From: Erythrocercus mccallii
Lineage: Eukaryota; Chordata; Aves; Passeriformes; Dicruridae
Reading direction: 5' to 3'
NCBI GenBank assembly: GCA_013397435.1
Contig: VZRG01002010.1
Span: forward strand, 67,885-131,884
Length of the DNA: 64,000 bases
A model generated the notes under the pieces. The model was not told the origin of the DNA, did no database searches, and worked only from the letters and a program-made list of their open reading frames with translations. The position numbers were made by a program, and so were the translations under genes. Position 1 is the stretch's first letter, and each line of letters opens with the position of its first letter. Below are positions 27,301 through 35,689 of the stretch, one piece after another.

Positions 27301-30300
27301 TTGTGTAAGACAGTGTCAAATACTTTGCAGAAGTCCAGGTACATGATGTCAGTTACTCTTTCCTTACCCACCATTTCTGTAACCCATTTTTATTGAAAGC
27401 TACCAGATTTGTCAGGCATGACTTGCTGTATATGAAGGCATGTTGGCTGTCACCAGTTGCCTCTCTGTTTTCCATGTGCATGGTTTTCAGGAGGATCTGC
27501 TCCATGATCTTACCAGGCAGAGGTGAGACTGACAAGCCTATAATTCCCCAGGTCTTTCTCTTGTGCCTTTTTTAAAAAAAATAAGCTCACCTTGAAGCTA
27601 ATGCCATTCTTTTGCTCTTTATTCAGTTTTGTGAAGTATTTTCCAAGTTTCCAGCTATTAGCAATGAATCCAACTTGCCAAAGGAGCCTGGTATCATCTT
27701 CAGATTTGGAGATTTCACTCCTGTCTCCTTCTCTAGTCATGTATGAAGTTGGTACATGAAATAAGTCTTAAAAGTGGAAATGTTTCTTCACTACTAGAAC
27801 TTTAAGTTACACAGAATGTTAGAACCTCCTCTCAACAGAAGAGACTTTTAGAGTGAATATGCACAGTGTCAGAAGGAAAGAACTGAGTTCTGGTTGAATT
27901 GTACAAATAGAAAAAAACCCTCCAGAACTATAGCCCTATTTTGTGTACTTTGTTAGCATTTTGCTTGGTGTTTCTTCTCTTCTGTTGTCTGCAACTTGAG
28001 CAGCCCGATTTTCAGTTGTTATATTTTTTGAGTTACAATTATTAGGATTTAGGACTGTATTATAATCTAATTGTAAAGTTAAATTATTAAATATGTGTTA
28101 TATCAGTGGAGCACTGTTTGGTGGGAGAGTCAAAGGAAAAGTATGGCAATTCACTTTATTTACCCCGCTGAAGAATATTTGTCTAAGGACAGCACATGTG
28201 TTCTTTGTTGTTTTTTTTTTTGACTATGTGAATGTAAGGCCTCTGAATTCTACAGCACTTTTTTGCTCCTGCAGACTACGACGGCGTCGTGACTATGAAG
28301 GTACTCACAGGTATGGAGAAATCAAGGAGAAAAGAAGCAAAGAGGACAAAGAAATGCAGAATAAACCAACAGAAAAGGAGAACTTAATCAAGGAGGGAAA
28401 GTTGCACCTATGTACACCTCAGAAGAGGAAGCTAGCAAGGGTAATAATGGAAACTGGAAGAGAGAAGACTCCCAGGCAAACAGCAGAGAAATGGAAGCGC
28501 CTGGAAGACAGAGACGTAAAAGAAAAACGTTGTTTTATCTGTGGAAGAGAAGGACATATTAAAAAGGAATGTCCACAGTTTAAAGGAGTTGCAGGTATGA
28601 AGCTGATCAAGCTGAGTAGTTTAAATAGCACTTTGGGGGTTTTTTTTGTATTTTTAACACGATTGACTAACAGATAAGGTTTTTGCATCATGTGAATGTG
28701 AGGTGTTTTTACTGTAGTCACATTTAACCATTTTCCTTTCATCCTCACCTTCCTTTCAGAAATGTGCTGTATCCTGGGAGATTTGGCATGCTTTCTCTTA
28801 GCAGATAAAATGCTTGTAATAAAAAGGGTATGAGTATCAAATATGTTGCAATTGCTTCCATTGTCGTCACAATATATGAGCTTGCCAACATTTCAAATTA
28901 CAGCTTCTCTTGCAGTTCATCATAATTGCAACAGAAGCTAGTGTTACAGCACTTCACATTATCTAAACCAGAATGATTCTATATGACCCTGAAGTTAATA
29001 TGAAAAGTGTACAGATTTGCTCAGATTGAAGTTTGTGAATAAAATAATATTTCCGCCAACTCAGCAGCTGAAGCGATACAGGAGTTCATCTTATCCTGAC
29101 TGACAGACCTGAATGAAATGCTGCTGAGCAAAAGTATTTAATTATCTAAGTCATCTCTCAAATAAGATGGACTGCCCATCATTTGTGTTATAAAAGAATA
29201 TCTTTCTAAGATAAAACTGAGACCTAAGACAGCTTGTAATTAGCTTCCAAAGGAACAAAGTCTTAGTGTCTCCCTGTAGGTAAACCTGGGTATATTTAAA
29301 TTCAGACTGGAAAAAATTTTTTGCAAATTACTCCTGACTTGATCTCTTAAAGGAACAGATTAGAATTTTTTATATAAACATATTTTTCAAACCAGCTTTT
29401 CTCTACTTGCAAAAATATCCTGTCTGCCTTAGATCAGGAAACTCCTCATAATCAGATGCATTTAGTGGAAGAGGGCACAAAACTGTGTTAAAATACTGGA
29501 AGAGGGAGGAAAATGGTGAATTTAGAATTGTGAATATATTTAGAAGTATTCTTACTTTGATAGACCACTAGAAGTGCTGGGTGGACAGAAAAGTTGATTA
29601 AAAATTGAAGCCATGCTTCATTCAGCTTCTGACCGTTTAAAGGTGTATGTCAAGTCTAAATTTAACTTTTGCATTTATCTTTGACCTTTTCCCATGGAAC
29701 TTCCAGCCATTCTGTTTGCCATGATACTGAGTCTGCTAAGATGGAGAGGAATATGCCTGACTGTTTCATAGTTAATCATATTTAGTATTCATCATATGGC
29801 AACTAAGGCTGTACAGTAGTTCTGCAATAGGTGTTTTTATCTATTATCTGTATTTTGGGAATTAATATTTTTGAATTTGAAAGAATTGCTGTAGGTTGGG
29901 CTTTGTCTTTTATTGCTTGCTTTTAGTGCCTGAAGAGTTCTTTCTGGTTGAATAAAGTACTATGAACAAATAGATCAAAGTGTTCAGACTTCTTTGCATT
30001 TCTGCATTTTGAGATCATGGACACTTCACTTACCACCATATCTTCATTCATTCTAAGCTCCCTGTCTCGTGCTAATTCTGGAGGAGGATACAAAGCTTAA
30101 CTTATTGTAGGTTCTTAACTTAAATGTATGTCACCACATTATGCGAGTTTTTCATGTTATAAAATTGAGGAAAATAAGTGTCCTACATTCTACATTTTCT
30201 GATTCTAGATAGAAAATATTTTGGTATTTCTCTGTCTTAAGATAATTGAAACTAGTTTCCAATTAGCATCTCCTTTTTATGATTTTTTCAGATGGCTCAA

Positions 30301-32273
30301 AACAAGAAGTGTTGTGTGGGTCATCTTCTTTACCCACTGCTGTCAAACATACTGGTAGATTAAATCAGGTAAACACCAAGTGTCTCTTTTGTTTCATCTT
30401 TTACTTTTTATATGTTTTAAAGTCCATATAAATTAATTAACAAAAGCTTTACCTAAGATTTCAAGGAAAACCTTCTATGTTGTGAAATTAAATATTTCCA
30501 TTTTGTTGGTTCATTGATGTGTGTATGTTTTTATAGGGAGTGCTTATGCATGAAGAAAAAAAAAAACAAAAAGGAAGAGTATTTTTGAGTCCCCAGTCAG
30601 GTTTGTATATCTTCAGTTCAGAAACTATGTGTAAAAGCCTGGCCAGCAGGGTGAAGGAGGCGATTCTGCCCCTCTGCTCTGTTCTGGTGAGACCCTACCT
30701 GGAGCCCTGCACCACCTGTGGGGTCCCAGCACAGGAAGGACATGGATCTGTTGGAGCCAGTCCAGAGGAGGGTCACCAAGATGATCAGAGGGATGGAGCG
30801 CCTCTCCTATGGAGAGGCTGAGAGGGTTGGAGTTGTTCAGCCTAGAGAAAAGAAGGCTTCAAGGAAGACTGTTGTGATCTTTCAGTTCTAAAAAGGGGCC
30901 TGTAGAAAAGGTGGGAACAAACATTTTAGCAGGGACTGTTGCAATAATAAGGGGTAATGGTTTAAAACTGAAAGAGGGTCAATTTACATTAGATTAAAGA
31001 AAGTTTTTCACAATGAGGATGGTGAAACATGGGCACAGGTTGCCCAGAGAGGTGGTGGATCCCTCATCCCTGAAAACATCCAAGGTCAGTTGGATGAGCA
31101 ACCTGATGTAGTTGAAGATGTCCCTGCCCACAGCAGGAGGGTTGGACTCAATGACCTTTAACCCATATTGTTCTATAATTACATGATTCTTCAGCAGTCC
31201 TTATAGGAACTCCAGCTAATTTAGTGAACACAGTGGCAGCTTGAACAGGCTGAAGCCACCTATTTTTTTAATCTGGAAAAGTGTGCAAATTTTGCATTTT
31301 GTTTTGGAAGCAAAACTTGGGCATAATCTGGTAGATTTATTTTGCGGCAGGATATGGTGGAGATGTATCAATCTCTCCTGTTTCAGTTTACATGGGGTTC
31401 TCTGATTCTTCAGGGACGAAACATGGAATGCTTTCTTGTGAGAGTTTCTTCCAGTAATTGTCTATAATTATACATGATTAACTTGGGAGAGATTATCAAA
31501 CCACATCCTTGGTCTGAGCTGCAAAAATGCAAACAAGTTAAAATTACATTTAGAAGTAGCAGTAAGATTGCATTCTAAAGGCCTTTATGTACTCTTTCTG
31601 AATCAGAGATGTTTTGCTTTTAATGCGTGATTAACAGTGTAGCTTCCTTACAGTAATTTCGCACACTTACTATCAGGTACAATGAACATTTTAAGAACTG
31701 CTACTTTTGTTTTAATTAAAATTTCTTGTACAACTCTGGAAACTTTTCAGCAGCATATAATACACTAATCTCTCTACAGTTGGAGTGGGACCTAATTAGT
31801 TTCTGAAGATTGTAACTACTTGACTGCAATTAAGTATCTCAAATTATCCATTTTGTTAGGAAGATGTTGGATTTTTTTGTCTTCACTAGAAGGCTTTTTC
31901 AAATCTAACTTAGCAGATTTTATAGCACAAAATGGTTTGTCTTTAGGTGTTTAGTTCAAGAAAATGATGGTTTTCAGTTTTGTATTTTCTTATTTGCTAC
32001 TGTCCTTCAGCAAATAATGATCTTAAGTTGATCTGTATGTCCTTTCATTATAGTTTGACTTGACAGTAATTTTCTCCCATCTTTTTGTTTCAGTTGGTTT
32101 ATGCCTTGTGTGGTTTTGTTTTGTTTTGTTTTAGTTTGATTTTTTGGTTGTTTTTTAAGGCAAATAATACCTTTAAAGCATAATGCTTTCTTTCTCCCAA
32201 TTCAGGCAGCCTTTCCAATAAATACATGACTCAGGGAAAAGCCTCACAGAAGAGGACCCAGCAAGAATCATGA
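2850..32273 (+). CDS. TUT7: Terminal uridylyltransferase 7, whole gene (26 coding exons)
   Basis: Joined coding exons: 2850-3342, 7417-7592, 8127-8243, 8946-9123, 9591-9679, 10624-10675, 12389-12458, 13320-13446, 14180-14299, 16216-16347, 17086-17266, 17618-18759, 18885-19035, 19735-19821, 20679-20779, 21284-21341, 22047-22150, 23187-23276, 23365-23478, 23585-23662, 24116-24293, 24818-24865, 24993-25084, 25563-25678, 28275-28594, 32206-32273. All junctions are GT-AG and the phases agree, giving 1493 aa. Order of parts: C2H2 finger (about 233-257), inactive nucleotidyltransferase plus PAP-associated module (about 320-580), acidic linker (about 580-955), CCHC knuckle (965-978), catalytic nucleotidyltransferase (D1058, D1060, D1119) with PAP-associated domain (to about 1310), and CCHC knuckles at 1347-1360 and 1451-1464. 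The family uridylates RNA 3' ends in the cytoplasm, including pre-let-7 and deadenylated mRNA. TUT4 is the paralogue, but it has a long proline/glutamine-rich C-terminus, whereas this protein ends in the short TUT7 tail. Confidence 0.97.
5155..5660 (+). mobile_element. Old, degenerate CR1 LINE fragment
   Basis: Weak but ordered match: TCTGTCCAGTTTTGGCACC near 5166, TTTAAAAACAGGTTAG near 5540, and the CR1 end motif CTCTTGAGGTCCCTTCAGAA near 5627. Strongly diverged, so probably an ancient insertion. Confidence 0.6.
6882..6899. repeat. Perfect 18-bp palindrome
   Basis: ATTATTACCGGTAATAAT in a TUT7 intron, with 9-base arms and no loop. Confidence 0.9.
7417..7592 (+). CDS. TUT7: TUT7 coding exon 2 (residues 165-223)
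   Basis: Starts with a basic KKPRRSRR-like stretch, then the strongly conserved segment with VIDESVLS and LLGLQQAEERLKRD. Phase 1 in, phase 0 out. The donor GTGCCA is weaker than its neighbours, but the next exon continues the family sequence exactly. Confidence 0.93.
8127..8243 (+). CDS. TUT7: TUT7 coding exon 3, C2H2 finger (residues 224-262)
   Basis: Encodes the matrin-type C2H2 zinc finger: C235, C238, H251, H257. In this family the finger lies just ahead of the inactive N-terminal transferase module, which binds the pre-let-7/LIN28 complex. Acceptor TTTTAG, donor GTGAGT. Confidence 0.95.
8946..9123 (+). CDS. TUT7: TUT7 coding exon 4 (residues 263-321)
   Basis: Linker between finger and first transferase module, with LPPPTPSQI and a predicted helix containing VVQEFGL. 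Phase 0 in, phase 1 out. Confidence 0.93.
9591..9679 (+). CDS. TUT7: TUT7 coding exon 5, inactive nucleotidyltransferase core (residues 322-351)
   Basis: Carries the GSS signature of DNA polymerase beta-like transferases (G329-S331). The metal-binding D-x-D is changed to D341-I-N343, as in the known pseudo-catalytic N-terminal module of TUT4/TUT7. Confidence 0.94.
10624..10675 (+). CDS. TUT7: TUT7 coding exon 6 (residues 352-368)
   Basis: Short 52-nt exon encoding MTQPDVLLLVQESLQNS, matching the family segment that follows the inactive D-x-N site. Phase 0 in, phase 1 out. Confidence 0.92.
12389..12458 (+). CDS. TUT7: TUT7 coding exon 7 (residues 369-391)
   Basis: Encodes the EVDADFHARIPVVVCREK segment. 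Acceptor CACTTAG, donor GTCTCG (non-optimal). Phase 1 in, phase 2 out fits the next exon. Confidence 0.92.
13320..13446 (+). CDS. TUT7: TUT7 coding exon 8 (residues 392-434)
   Basis: Encodes CKVSAGNENACLTT and VPLVIAFRYWAK, the helical region joining the inactive transferase fold to its PAP-associated domain. Donor GTGAGA. Confidence 0.94.
14180..14299 (+). CDS. TUT7: TUT7 coding exon 9, first PAP-associated domain (residues 435-474)
   Basis: Encodes DRPEEGGLSPYVFALMVIFFLQQ, the conserved helix of the non-canonical poly(A) polymerase central domain. Phase 0 on both sides. Confidence 0.94.
14300..16215 (+). other. TUT7: TUT7 intron with CR1 insertion
   Basis: About 1.9 kb. Roughly half is a CR1 copy in reverse orientation at 15109-16045; the remainder is plain AT-rich intron. 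Confidence 0.6.
15109..16045 (-). mobile_element. CR1 LINE copy, reverse orientation, in TUT7 intron
   Basis: Begins with the reverse of the CR1 3' end (ACAGAATTACAGAATTTTCT), followed by reverse-strand blocks such as CCCAGCTCCCTCAGCCTTTC at 15330-15349. The distal part reads as broken reverse-transcriptase tail (VTSGVPQRSILG on the minus strand near 15900). Stops and frameshifts throughout, so not active. Confidence 0.85.
16216..16347 (+). CDS. TUT7: TUT7 coding exon 10 (residues 475-518)
   Basis: Encodes IGGFSLNKL followed by a variable loop and VVWEHN. Phase 0 on both sides, 44 codons. Confidence 0.92.
17086..17266 (+). CDS. TUT7: TUT7 coding exon 11 (residues 519-578)
   Basis: Encodes the PAP-associated signature GQLWLELLRFYALEFN and SRELKDWPKKRIAVE. 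Phase 0 in, phase 1 out. Confidence 0.94.
17618..18759 (+). CDS. TUT7: TUT7 coding exon 12, large acidic linker (residues 579-959)
   Basis: Largest exon, 1142 nt. It starts with the conserved DPYSVKRNVARTLNSQ and FALPHK, ending the N-terminal lobe. About 330 residues of low-complexity acidic linker follow, with E/D runs near 735-748 and 850-858. The linker is expected to be disordered and is poorly conserved in sequence. An upstream in-frame ATG at 17515 lies in the intron and is not the start of translation. Confidence 0.94.
18885..19035 (+). CDS. TUT7: TUT7 coding exon 13, first CCHC knuckle (residues 960-1009)
   Basis: Zinc knuckle C965-x2-C968-x4-H973-x4-C978, then a proline-rich stretch and the start of the catalytic module. 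The preceding intron is only 125 bp. Confidence 0.95.
19735..19821 (+). CDS. TUT7: TUT7 coding exon 14 (residues 1010-1038)
   Basis: Encodes the helix containing EDQAREHIKQSLEIFIRQDFP that leads into the catalytic core. The upstream intron end is strongly pyrimidine-rich over about 200 bases. Confidence 0.94.
20679..20779 (+). CDS. TUT7: TUT7 coding exon 15, catalytic core (residues 1039-1072)
   Basis: Nucleotidyltransferase signature GSSKNGFGFKQSDLD with the catalytic aspartates D1058 and D1060, both intact. They bind the two metal ions of UTP transfer. Confidence 0.96.
21284..21341 (+). CDS. TUT7: TUT7 coding exon 16 (residues 1073-1091)
   Basis: Short 58-nt exon encoding GLDCIRIIEDLAKLLKKQS. 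Phase 0 in, phase 1 out. A possible extra exon lies in the next intron at 21525-21572. Confidence 0.92.
22047..22150 (+). CDS. TUT7: TUT7 coding exon 17, third catalytic Asp (residues 1092-1126)
   Basis: Encodes LPITTAKVPIVKFFH and GLEVDISLYNTL. D1119 is the third catalytic aspartate, so the triad of the C-terminal module is complete. Confidence 0.95.
23187..23276 (+). CDS. TUT7: TUT7 coding exon 18 (residues 1127-1156)
   Basis: Encodes ALHNTRLLSSYAAIDPRVKY and YTMKVFTK, part of the central domain of the active transferase. Exactly 90 nt, phase 0 on both sides. Confidence 0.95.
23365..23478 (+). CDS. TUT7: TUT7 coding exon 19 (residues 1157-1194)
   Basis: Encodes GDASRGSLSSYAYTLMVLYF, the UTP-binding central-domain helix. 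The intron before it is only 88 bp. Confidence 0.95.
23585..23662 (+). CDS. TUT7: TUT7 coding exon 20 (residues 1195-1220)
   Basis: Encodes IYKEPKKPEILIDGWNVYFF. 78 nt, phase 0 on both sides. Confidence 0.94.
23751..23825 (+). mobile_element. Short LTR 5'-end fragment
   Basis: About 75 bases beginning TTGTGGTTTAACCCCAGCTG, followed by a CACCACACAG block, as at the start of common songbird LTRs. It lies between two TUT7 catalytic exons. No coding sequence is attached; the match is from memory only. Confidence 0.5.
24116..24293 (+). CDS. TUT7: TUT7 coding exon 21, catalytic PAP-associated domain (residues 1221-1279)
   Basis: Encodes GKNTESAGQLWLGLLRFYTE and the basic segment ending in SKYIVIE. 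Its first residues (SVVWPDY) differ from those I recall in mammals, which is normal variation in a loop. Confidence 0.94.
24818..24865 (+). CDS. TUT7: TUT7 coding exon 22 (residues 1280-1295)
   Basis: 48-nt exon encoding DPFDLNHNLGAGLSRK, the segment closing the transferase fold. Phase 1 on both sides. Confidence 0.93.
24993..25084 (+). CDS. TUT7: TUT7 coding exon 23 (residues 1296-1326)
   Basis: Encodes MTNFIMKAFINGRRLFG and YPSKM, the end of the catalytic module. The split Met codon joins exactly to the previous exon. Confidence 0.94.
25563..25678 (+). CDS. TUT7: TUT7 coding exon 24, second CCHC knuckle (residues 1327-1364)
   Basis: Knuckle C1347-x2-C1350-x4-H1355-x4-C1360. This knuckle contacts the RNA and uridine tail in the family. 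Donor GTGAGT, phase 2 out. Confidence 0.95.
25679..28274 (+). other. TUT7: TUT7 intron with CR1 insertion
   Basis: 2.6-kb intron. A reverse CR1 copy fills about 27060-27735; the rest is plain AT-rich sequence. Confidence 0.6.
27060..27735 (-). mobile_element. CR1 LINE reverse-transcriptase fragment, reverse orientation
   Basis: Minus-strand frames read as CR1 ORF2: NYRLVSLTSAW, DIMYLDFCKVFDTVLHNIL, RWTTQWIRNWLD and VTPVMSGVLQGSVLGPILFN in that order, with frameshifts. A dead copy inside a TUT7 intron. It lacks the 3' end of the element. Confidence 0.85.
28275..28594 (+). CDS. TUT7: TUT7 coding exon 25, basic linker and third CCHC knuckle (residues 1365-1471)
   Basis: Starts with an arginine cluster, then a highly charged K/E linker with KEKRSKEDKE, and ends with knuckle C1451-x2-C1454-x4-H1459-x4-C1464. 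An ATG at 28093 upstream in the same open frame is intronic. Confidence 0.95.
30292..30368 (+). CDS. TUT7: Candidate TUT7 alternative exon A
   Basis: A 77-nt segment with a strong acceptor (pyrimidine run, TTTTTTCAG) and donor GTAAAC. It accepts phase 1 from exon 25 and ends in phase 0 with no stop, encoding DGSKQEVLCGSSSLPTAVKH and further residues. Because it ends in phase 0 while the last exon needs phase 1, it keeps the frame only together with candidate exon B. Inferred from sequence only. Confidence 0.5.
30537..30600 (+). CDS. TUT7: Candidate TUT7 alternative exon B
   Basis: A 64-nt segment after a good acceptor (TGTTTTTATAG), open in phase 0, encoding a lysine-rich 21-residue piece. 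It ends in phase 1 at a weak donor GTTTGT. With exon A it adds 141 nt (47 residues) before the last exon without breaking the frame. A CR1 begins within about 35 bases of the donor. Confidence 0.45.
30630..31195 (+). mobile_element. CR1 LINE 3' fragment in last TUT7 intron
   Basis: Ordered CR1 blocks: GAGACCCTACCTGGAGCCCT at 30690-30709, AGAGGAGGGTCACCAAGATG at 30763-30782, TTGCCCAGAGAGGTGGTGGA at 31040-31059, and the end GGTTGGACTCAATGACCTTT at 31140-31159. It starts just after candidate exon B. Confidence 0.88.
32206..32273 (+). CDS. TUT7: TUT7 last coding exon (residues 1472-1493 and stop)
   Basis: Encodes the short TUT7 tail GSLSNKYMTQGKASQKRT and final QQES, then TGA at 32271-32273. This tail distinguishes TUT7 from TUT4. 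Phase 1 in matches exon 25 directly. Confidence 0.95.
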
Positions 32274-33230
32274 AGGATATTAAGCACTGATAAATTGAAA
32301 CACAGGCCCATCATTCACTTAAAAGAAATGTCATTGGGTAAAGCATATGAATTCGCAGGACAGCGGCATAGACAACCTTCAGCTTAAGTTCAATGAAAAT
32401 ATGGATGTTTTCTTTTAAATAGGTAGTACAGGCAACTGTGGATTTCAATACAGACCCCTGCTATTCAATAGATTGTTTGAGCATTTTAATAGTAAGCCAT
32501 GATGTTTTGTATTTGTTTACTAGGTAATGCATTTAGAAAAGGGCAGGTACTAAAAATTAACTGTTTTCAGGGTTTTGTTGTTCCACCTGACCATTTTAAA
32601 CTGCACTAAAACTATGTGCTAGCCAAATAAATTATGTTTTCTTCAAAAATGAATCTTTTGAAGGAGCAAATGATCTTTATTAATGTTGATTGTTTACTGA
32701 ATCCTTGTGTAAGTGTTTGAGATGTTTGTAGACTGCTACATTCTTTTTTTATTTCTCCAGAGAACTAAAAACATAGACGCTAGTCATCGTATGTAAAACA
32801 ATCTCTGGACAAGCAGTGCCACTGAGATTTTATGGGGTTGTTTTCTGTTCTGTGATTTTTGGGAGTTCATTTGCTGCTGTGCTCGTGTTCAAGAAAAAAG
32901 AAAGAAAGACTAGGTAACAGGTCAGTCCTGTTTTGTTGCTGCTAAGAATCTTTTTCAAGGCCTTGGGGATAAAGACAAAAATGCTTTAAGAAATAGAGGT
33001 ATTATATTTGGCAGCTGAGGAAAAATACATGTCCGTTTTCATGGAATCTAAAGAGTATCCTTGTTCCAGTCAAGAATTTACATTCATTAGTAATGGGAAC
33101 TTGAGCTTTACTTGAAGTCCTTCCAGAGGTGGTAATGTACCATCTTACCTTGTTCAGAAAAGAATTAGTTATGTGTTAAAATTGAAACCACTGTTAATTT
33201 ATGAATCTGAAATAAATTTAAAAAGAAAGA
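32274..33230 (+). other. TUT7: TUT7 3' UTR with two poly(A) signals
   Basis: AATAAA at 32626-32631 and again at 33211-33216. Either could end the transcript; sequence alone does not decide. Confidence 0.6.
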
Positions 33231-35080
33231 GTGAAAATCAGACTTAAGTTCTTCTATTTTTTCTGAGGTTGTAGTTTTCAATATTCTTGACATAAATGTA
33301 TAATTAATGATATTTTACTATAATTATCTGGATTTAGAACCATCATGTTAATTTGTTTTTTCCTATCAATCTATTTTTATGGAAGTGGAAAGCTAGAATT
33401 GCCAAAGGGGTCTTAGGGAACTAGCATCCTCAATCTTGTTTTGGTTTTCATCCATCTGAAACCAGCTATTTATGAACTTTTAGATCTGTTGCTTTCACAA
33501 ATAATTTCTTCTGTGTTCTTTCCTAAACACATTTTCAAACATACTATCTTCGTGCTTTATTTAGCTTTCTGTTTAGAGTTACTTCCAATTTTGCTGGTGG
33601 GAGCAAAGTGTATAAACCTTCTCTGAACCAGGTGCATACTCTGTTGTTCTTGAATGATATGGCAGGACACGCAGTTGTTTACTTAGGCTGCCGTTTTTAT
33701 TAGAAAAAAGTGCATATTTCACAGGAATTTCACATGCTTTTGTGTCCAAGTTCCCAAAGTTGGAATGTGTTTTATGCTTTGAATAGTAGGTTATCAGTGC
33801 TGAGAAAGTGAGAAAGATGAAGTGTTCTCAGGTTTGCTACACAGTTAACTGTCTTAAACAGGTAAGTCAATGTCCTTTAGCTATTTAAGATCACACACAT
33901 CCATTTTCCCTAATATAATTGTTCTGGTGAGGTTTGTTTCATACTATATTTAAAACTTTTCCCATCTGTTACAATTTTACTTAAATTTATTTATTACACA
34001 TCACATAAACATCACATTTTTATAAGAACTACAGAAGCCACATAATAATTTATATTCATTAGTAAATTTCCAGGGTTTGAAATACCTGCTTAGAAATGGG
34101 AGTTTTCTCGTATGGAAAGTTATTGGCTTTTTCTTCCATATGGATAACTTACCAATATTTCTTGTTGCTCATTTGAACAAGTTGGATTTTAAAACTGATT
34201 TTTGCATTTATCTTCTCTGAGAGAAGGCTATTTTTCTAGCCCATGCTCAGTCTTCATGCAGAGATTTATTCAGCAGATGGGACTAAGGAGTGATGATTGG
34301 AAGCATCCTAGGAAAGTAAAGCTGTTTGTGCCTGCATGATAGAGTGTGAATGATGGAGAGTATTAGCTGCATTTGTACACGAGCTTTCCCCCTTCAAGTG
34401 TACTAAATTCACCTTTCAGCCCAGTAGTGCATTAAACCCCCCTGCCCCAAGTAGTAGTAGTTTAGTTGAGATACATGCTCAAGATGCGTGAATTATGTGT
34501 GAAAAGACACACATTTTGTGGCTAAAGAAAACGCAACTGTCTTTATACACCTGCTATCTTTATATTTGAGGTAGTAGACATGCTAAAGGTGGGTGGAGTA
34601 GAGTACATGGTAGCCAGGCTCTTACAGAGGATTGCACTTCGTGTTATTTTCTGGCTGATAAGCTGCACAGCAGCTTGAAAACCAAGGGAGATATAGGAAG
34701 ATGTCCTGTTGTCAAATCAGTAGCTGTGGTGAAATCACTCTTCTTAGGCTGACACATTATGTATTCTGAGATACCCAGCCCTCACTGGGTAGGCTGTATG
34801 ACAACAGCCACTTAAACTCCATCTAAACATAAGCAAATAGTACAAAAGTAAATGCAGAAGGGTGAGAAGTTAGGAAAGACTCCATTGTAACTTCTGGAAT
34901 CAGTTGACAGGCTCAACCTCTGTTTGCCCCTGTGGGGTAAGAACAGTGTTCTATGAGTGGTAAATTACTACCTTGAGCTCACTTTTGTTAGGGATCAGAG
35001 CTTTTTAGTACATTGCTTTGAATTAATATATTGCTTTGAATATGTTTTTACCAGCAATCCTTGAACCTTAATGTGTCAAA
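33231..35080. other. TUT7-ISCA1 intergenic DNA
   Basis: AT-rich sequence without recognised genes. Both neighbours are transcribed left to right, so this is a tandem gap. Confidence 0.5.
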
Positions 35081-35084
35081 ATTC

Positions 35085-35595
35085 TAGGCTGCATCCAAAG
35101 CAGCAGGACCAGGAGGTGATTCTGCCCTTCTGCTTGCCTCTTGTGAGACACCACTTGGAATACTGCATCCAGCTCTGGGGCCTCCAACTTAAGAAGGATA
35201 TGGAACTTTTCAAGTGTGTGGCCTCCTCTGCACTAAGCTGATAAAAGGACTGCAGCCAACACCCTTAGGAAGACAGGTTGAGAAGGCTGGGGCTGTTCTG
35301 CTTTGAGAAGGTTAGCTGGAGACCTCATGGCACCTTTCCAGTATCTGCAGGGGGCCACAGGGAAGCTGGAGCCTTCCTTCATCAGAAACTGTAGTAATAA
35401 GACAAGGGGGAGATTTAGATGATGTATTAGGAAGAAATATGCTACTGTGAAGGAGGTGAGGCACTGGACTGGGTTGCCCAGAGAAGTTCTGGATAAGGCC
35501 TTGACCAACCTAGTCTGGTGGGAGGTGTCCCTGCCCACGGCAAAAGGGTTGGGACTAGATGATCTTTAAGCTCCATTCCAACCCTATAATATTCC
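35085..35595 (+). mobile_element. CR1 LINE copy upstream of ISCA1
   Basis: Shares with the copy at 37115-37880 the run TTAGCTGGAGACCTCATGGC and the block AAGACAAGGGGGAGATTTAG. It ends with GACTAGATGATCTTTAAG, the usual CR1 3' region. Same orientation as the genes. Confidence 0.87.
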
Positions 35596-35689
35596 AAGCT
35601 AACAAATATTGTTACTCCGTAACCTGTTAACTTGAACCTTCAAGGGCGCTGACAGACTAATCAGTCATTATAGTGTTTCAGAAACACCT

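Larger units (their letters stand above)
28595..32205 (+). other. TUT7: TUT7 last intron (3.6 kb)
   Basis: Contains the two candidate alternative exons (30292-30368, 30537-30600) and a forward CR1 fragment at about 30630-31190. The rest is plain intron ending in TTCAG at 32201-32205. Confidence 0.6.

Noticed and set aside
28093..28274. In-frame ATG upstream of the third-knuckle exon
   Set aside because: Intronic read-through; the acceptor at 28273-28274 fits the phase of the previous exon.
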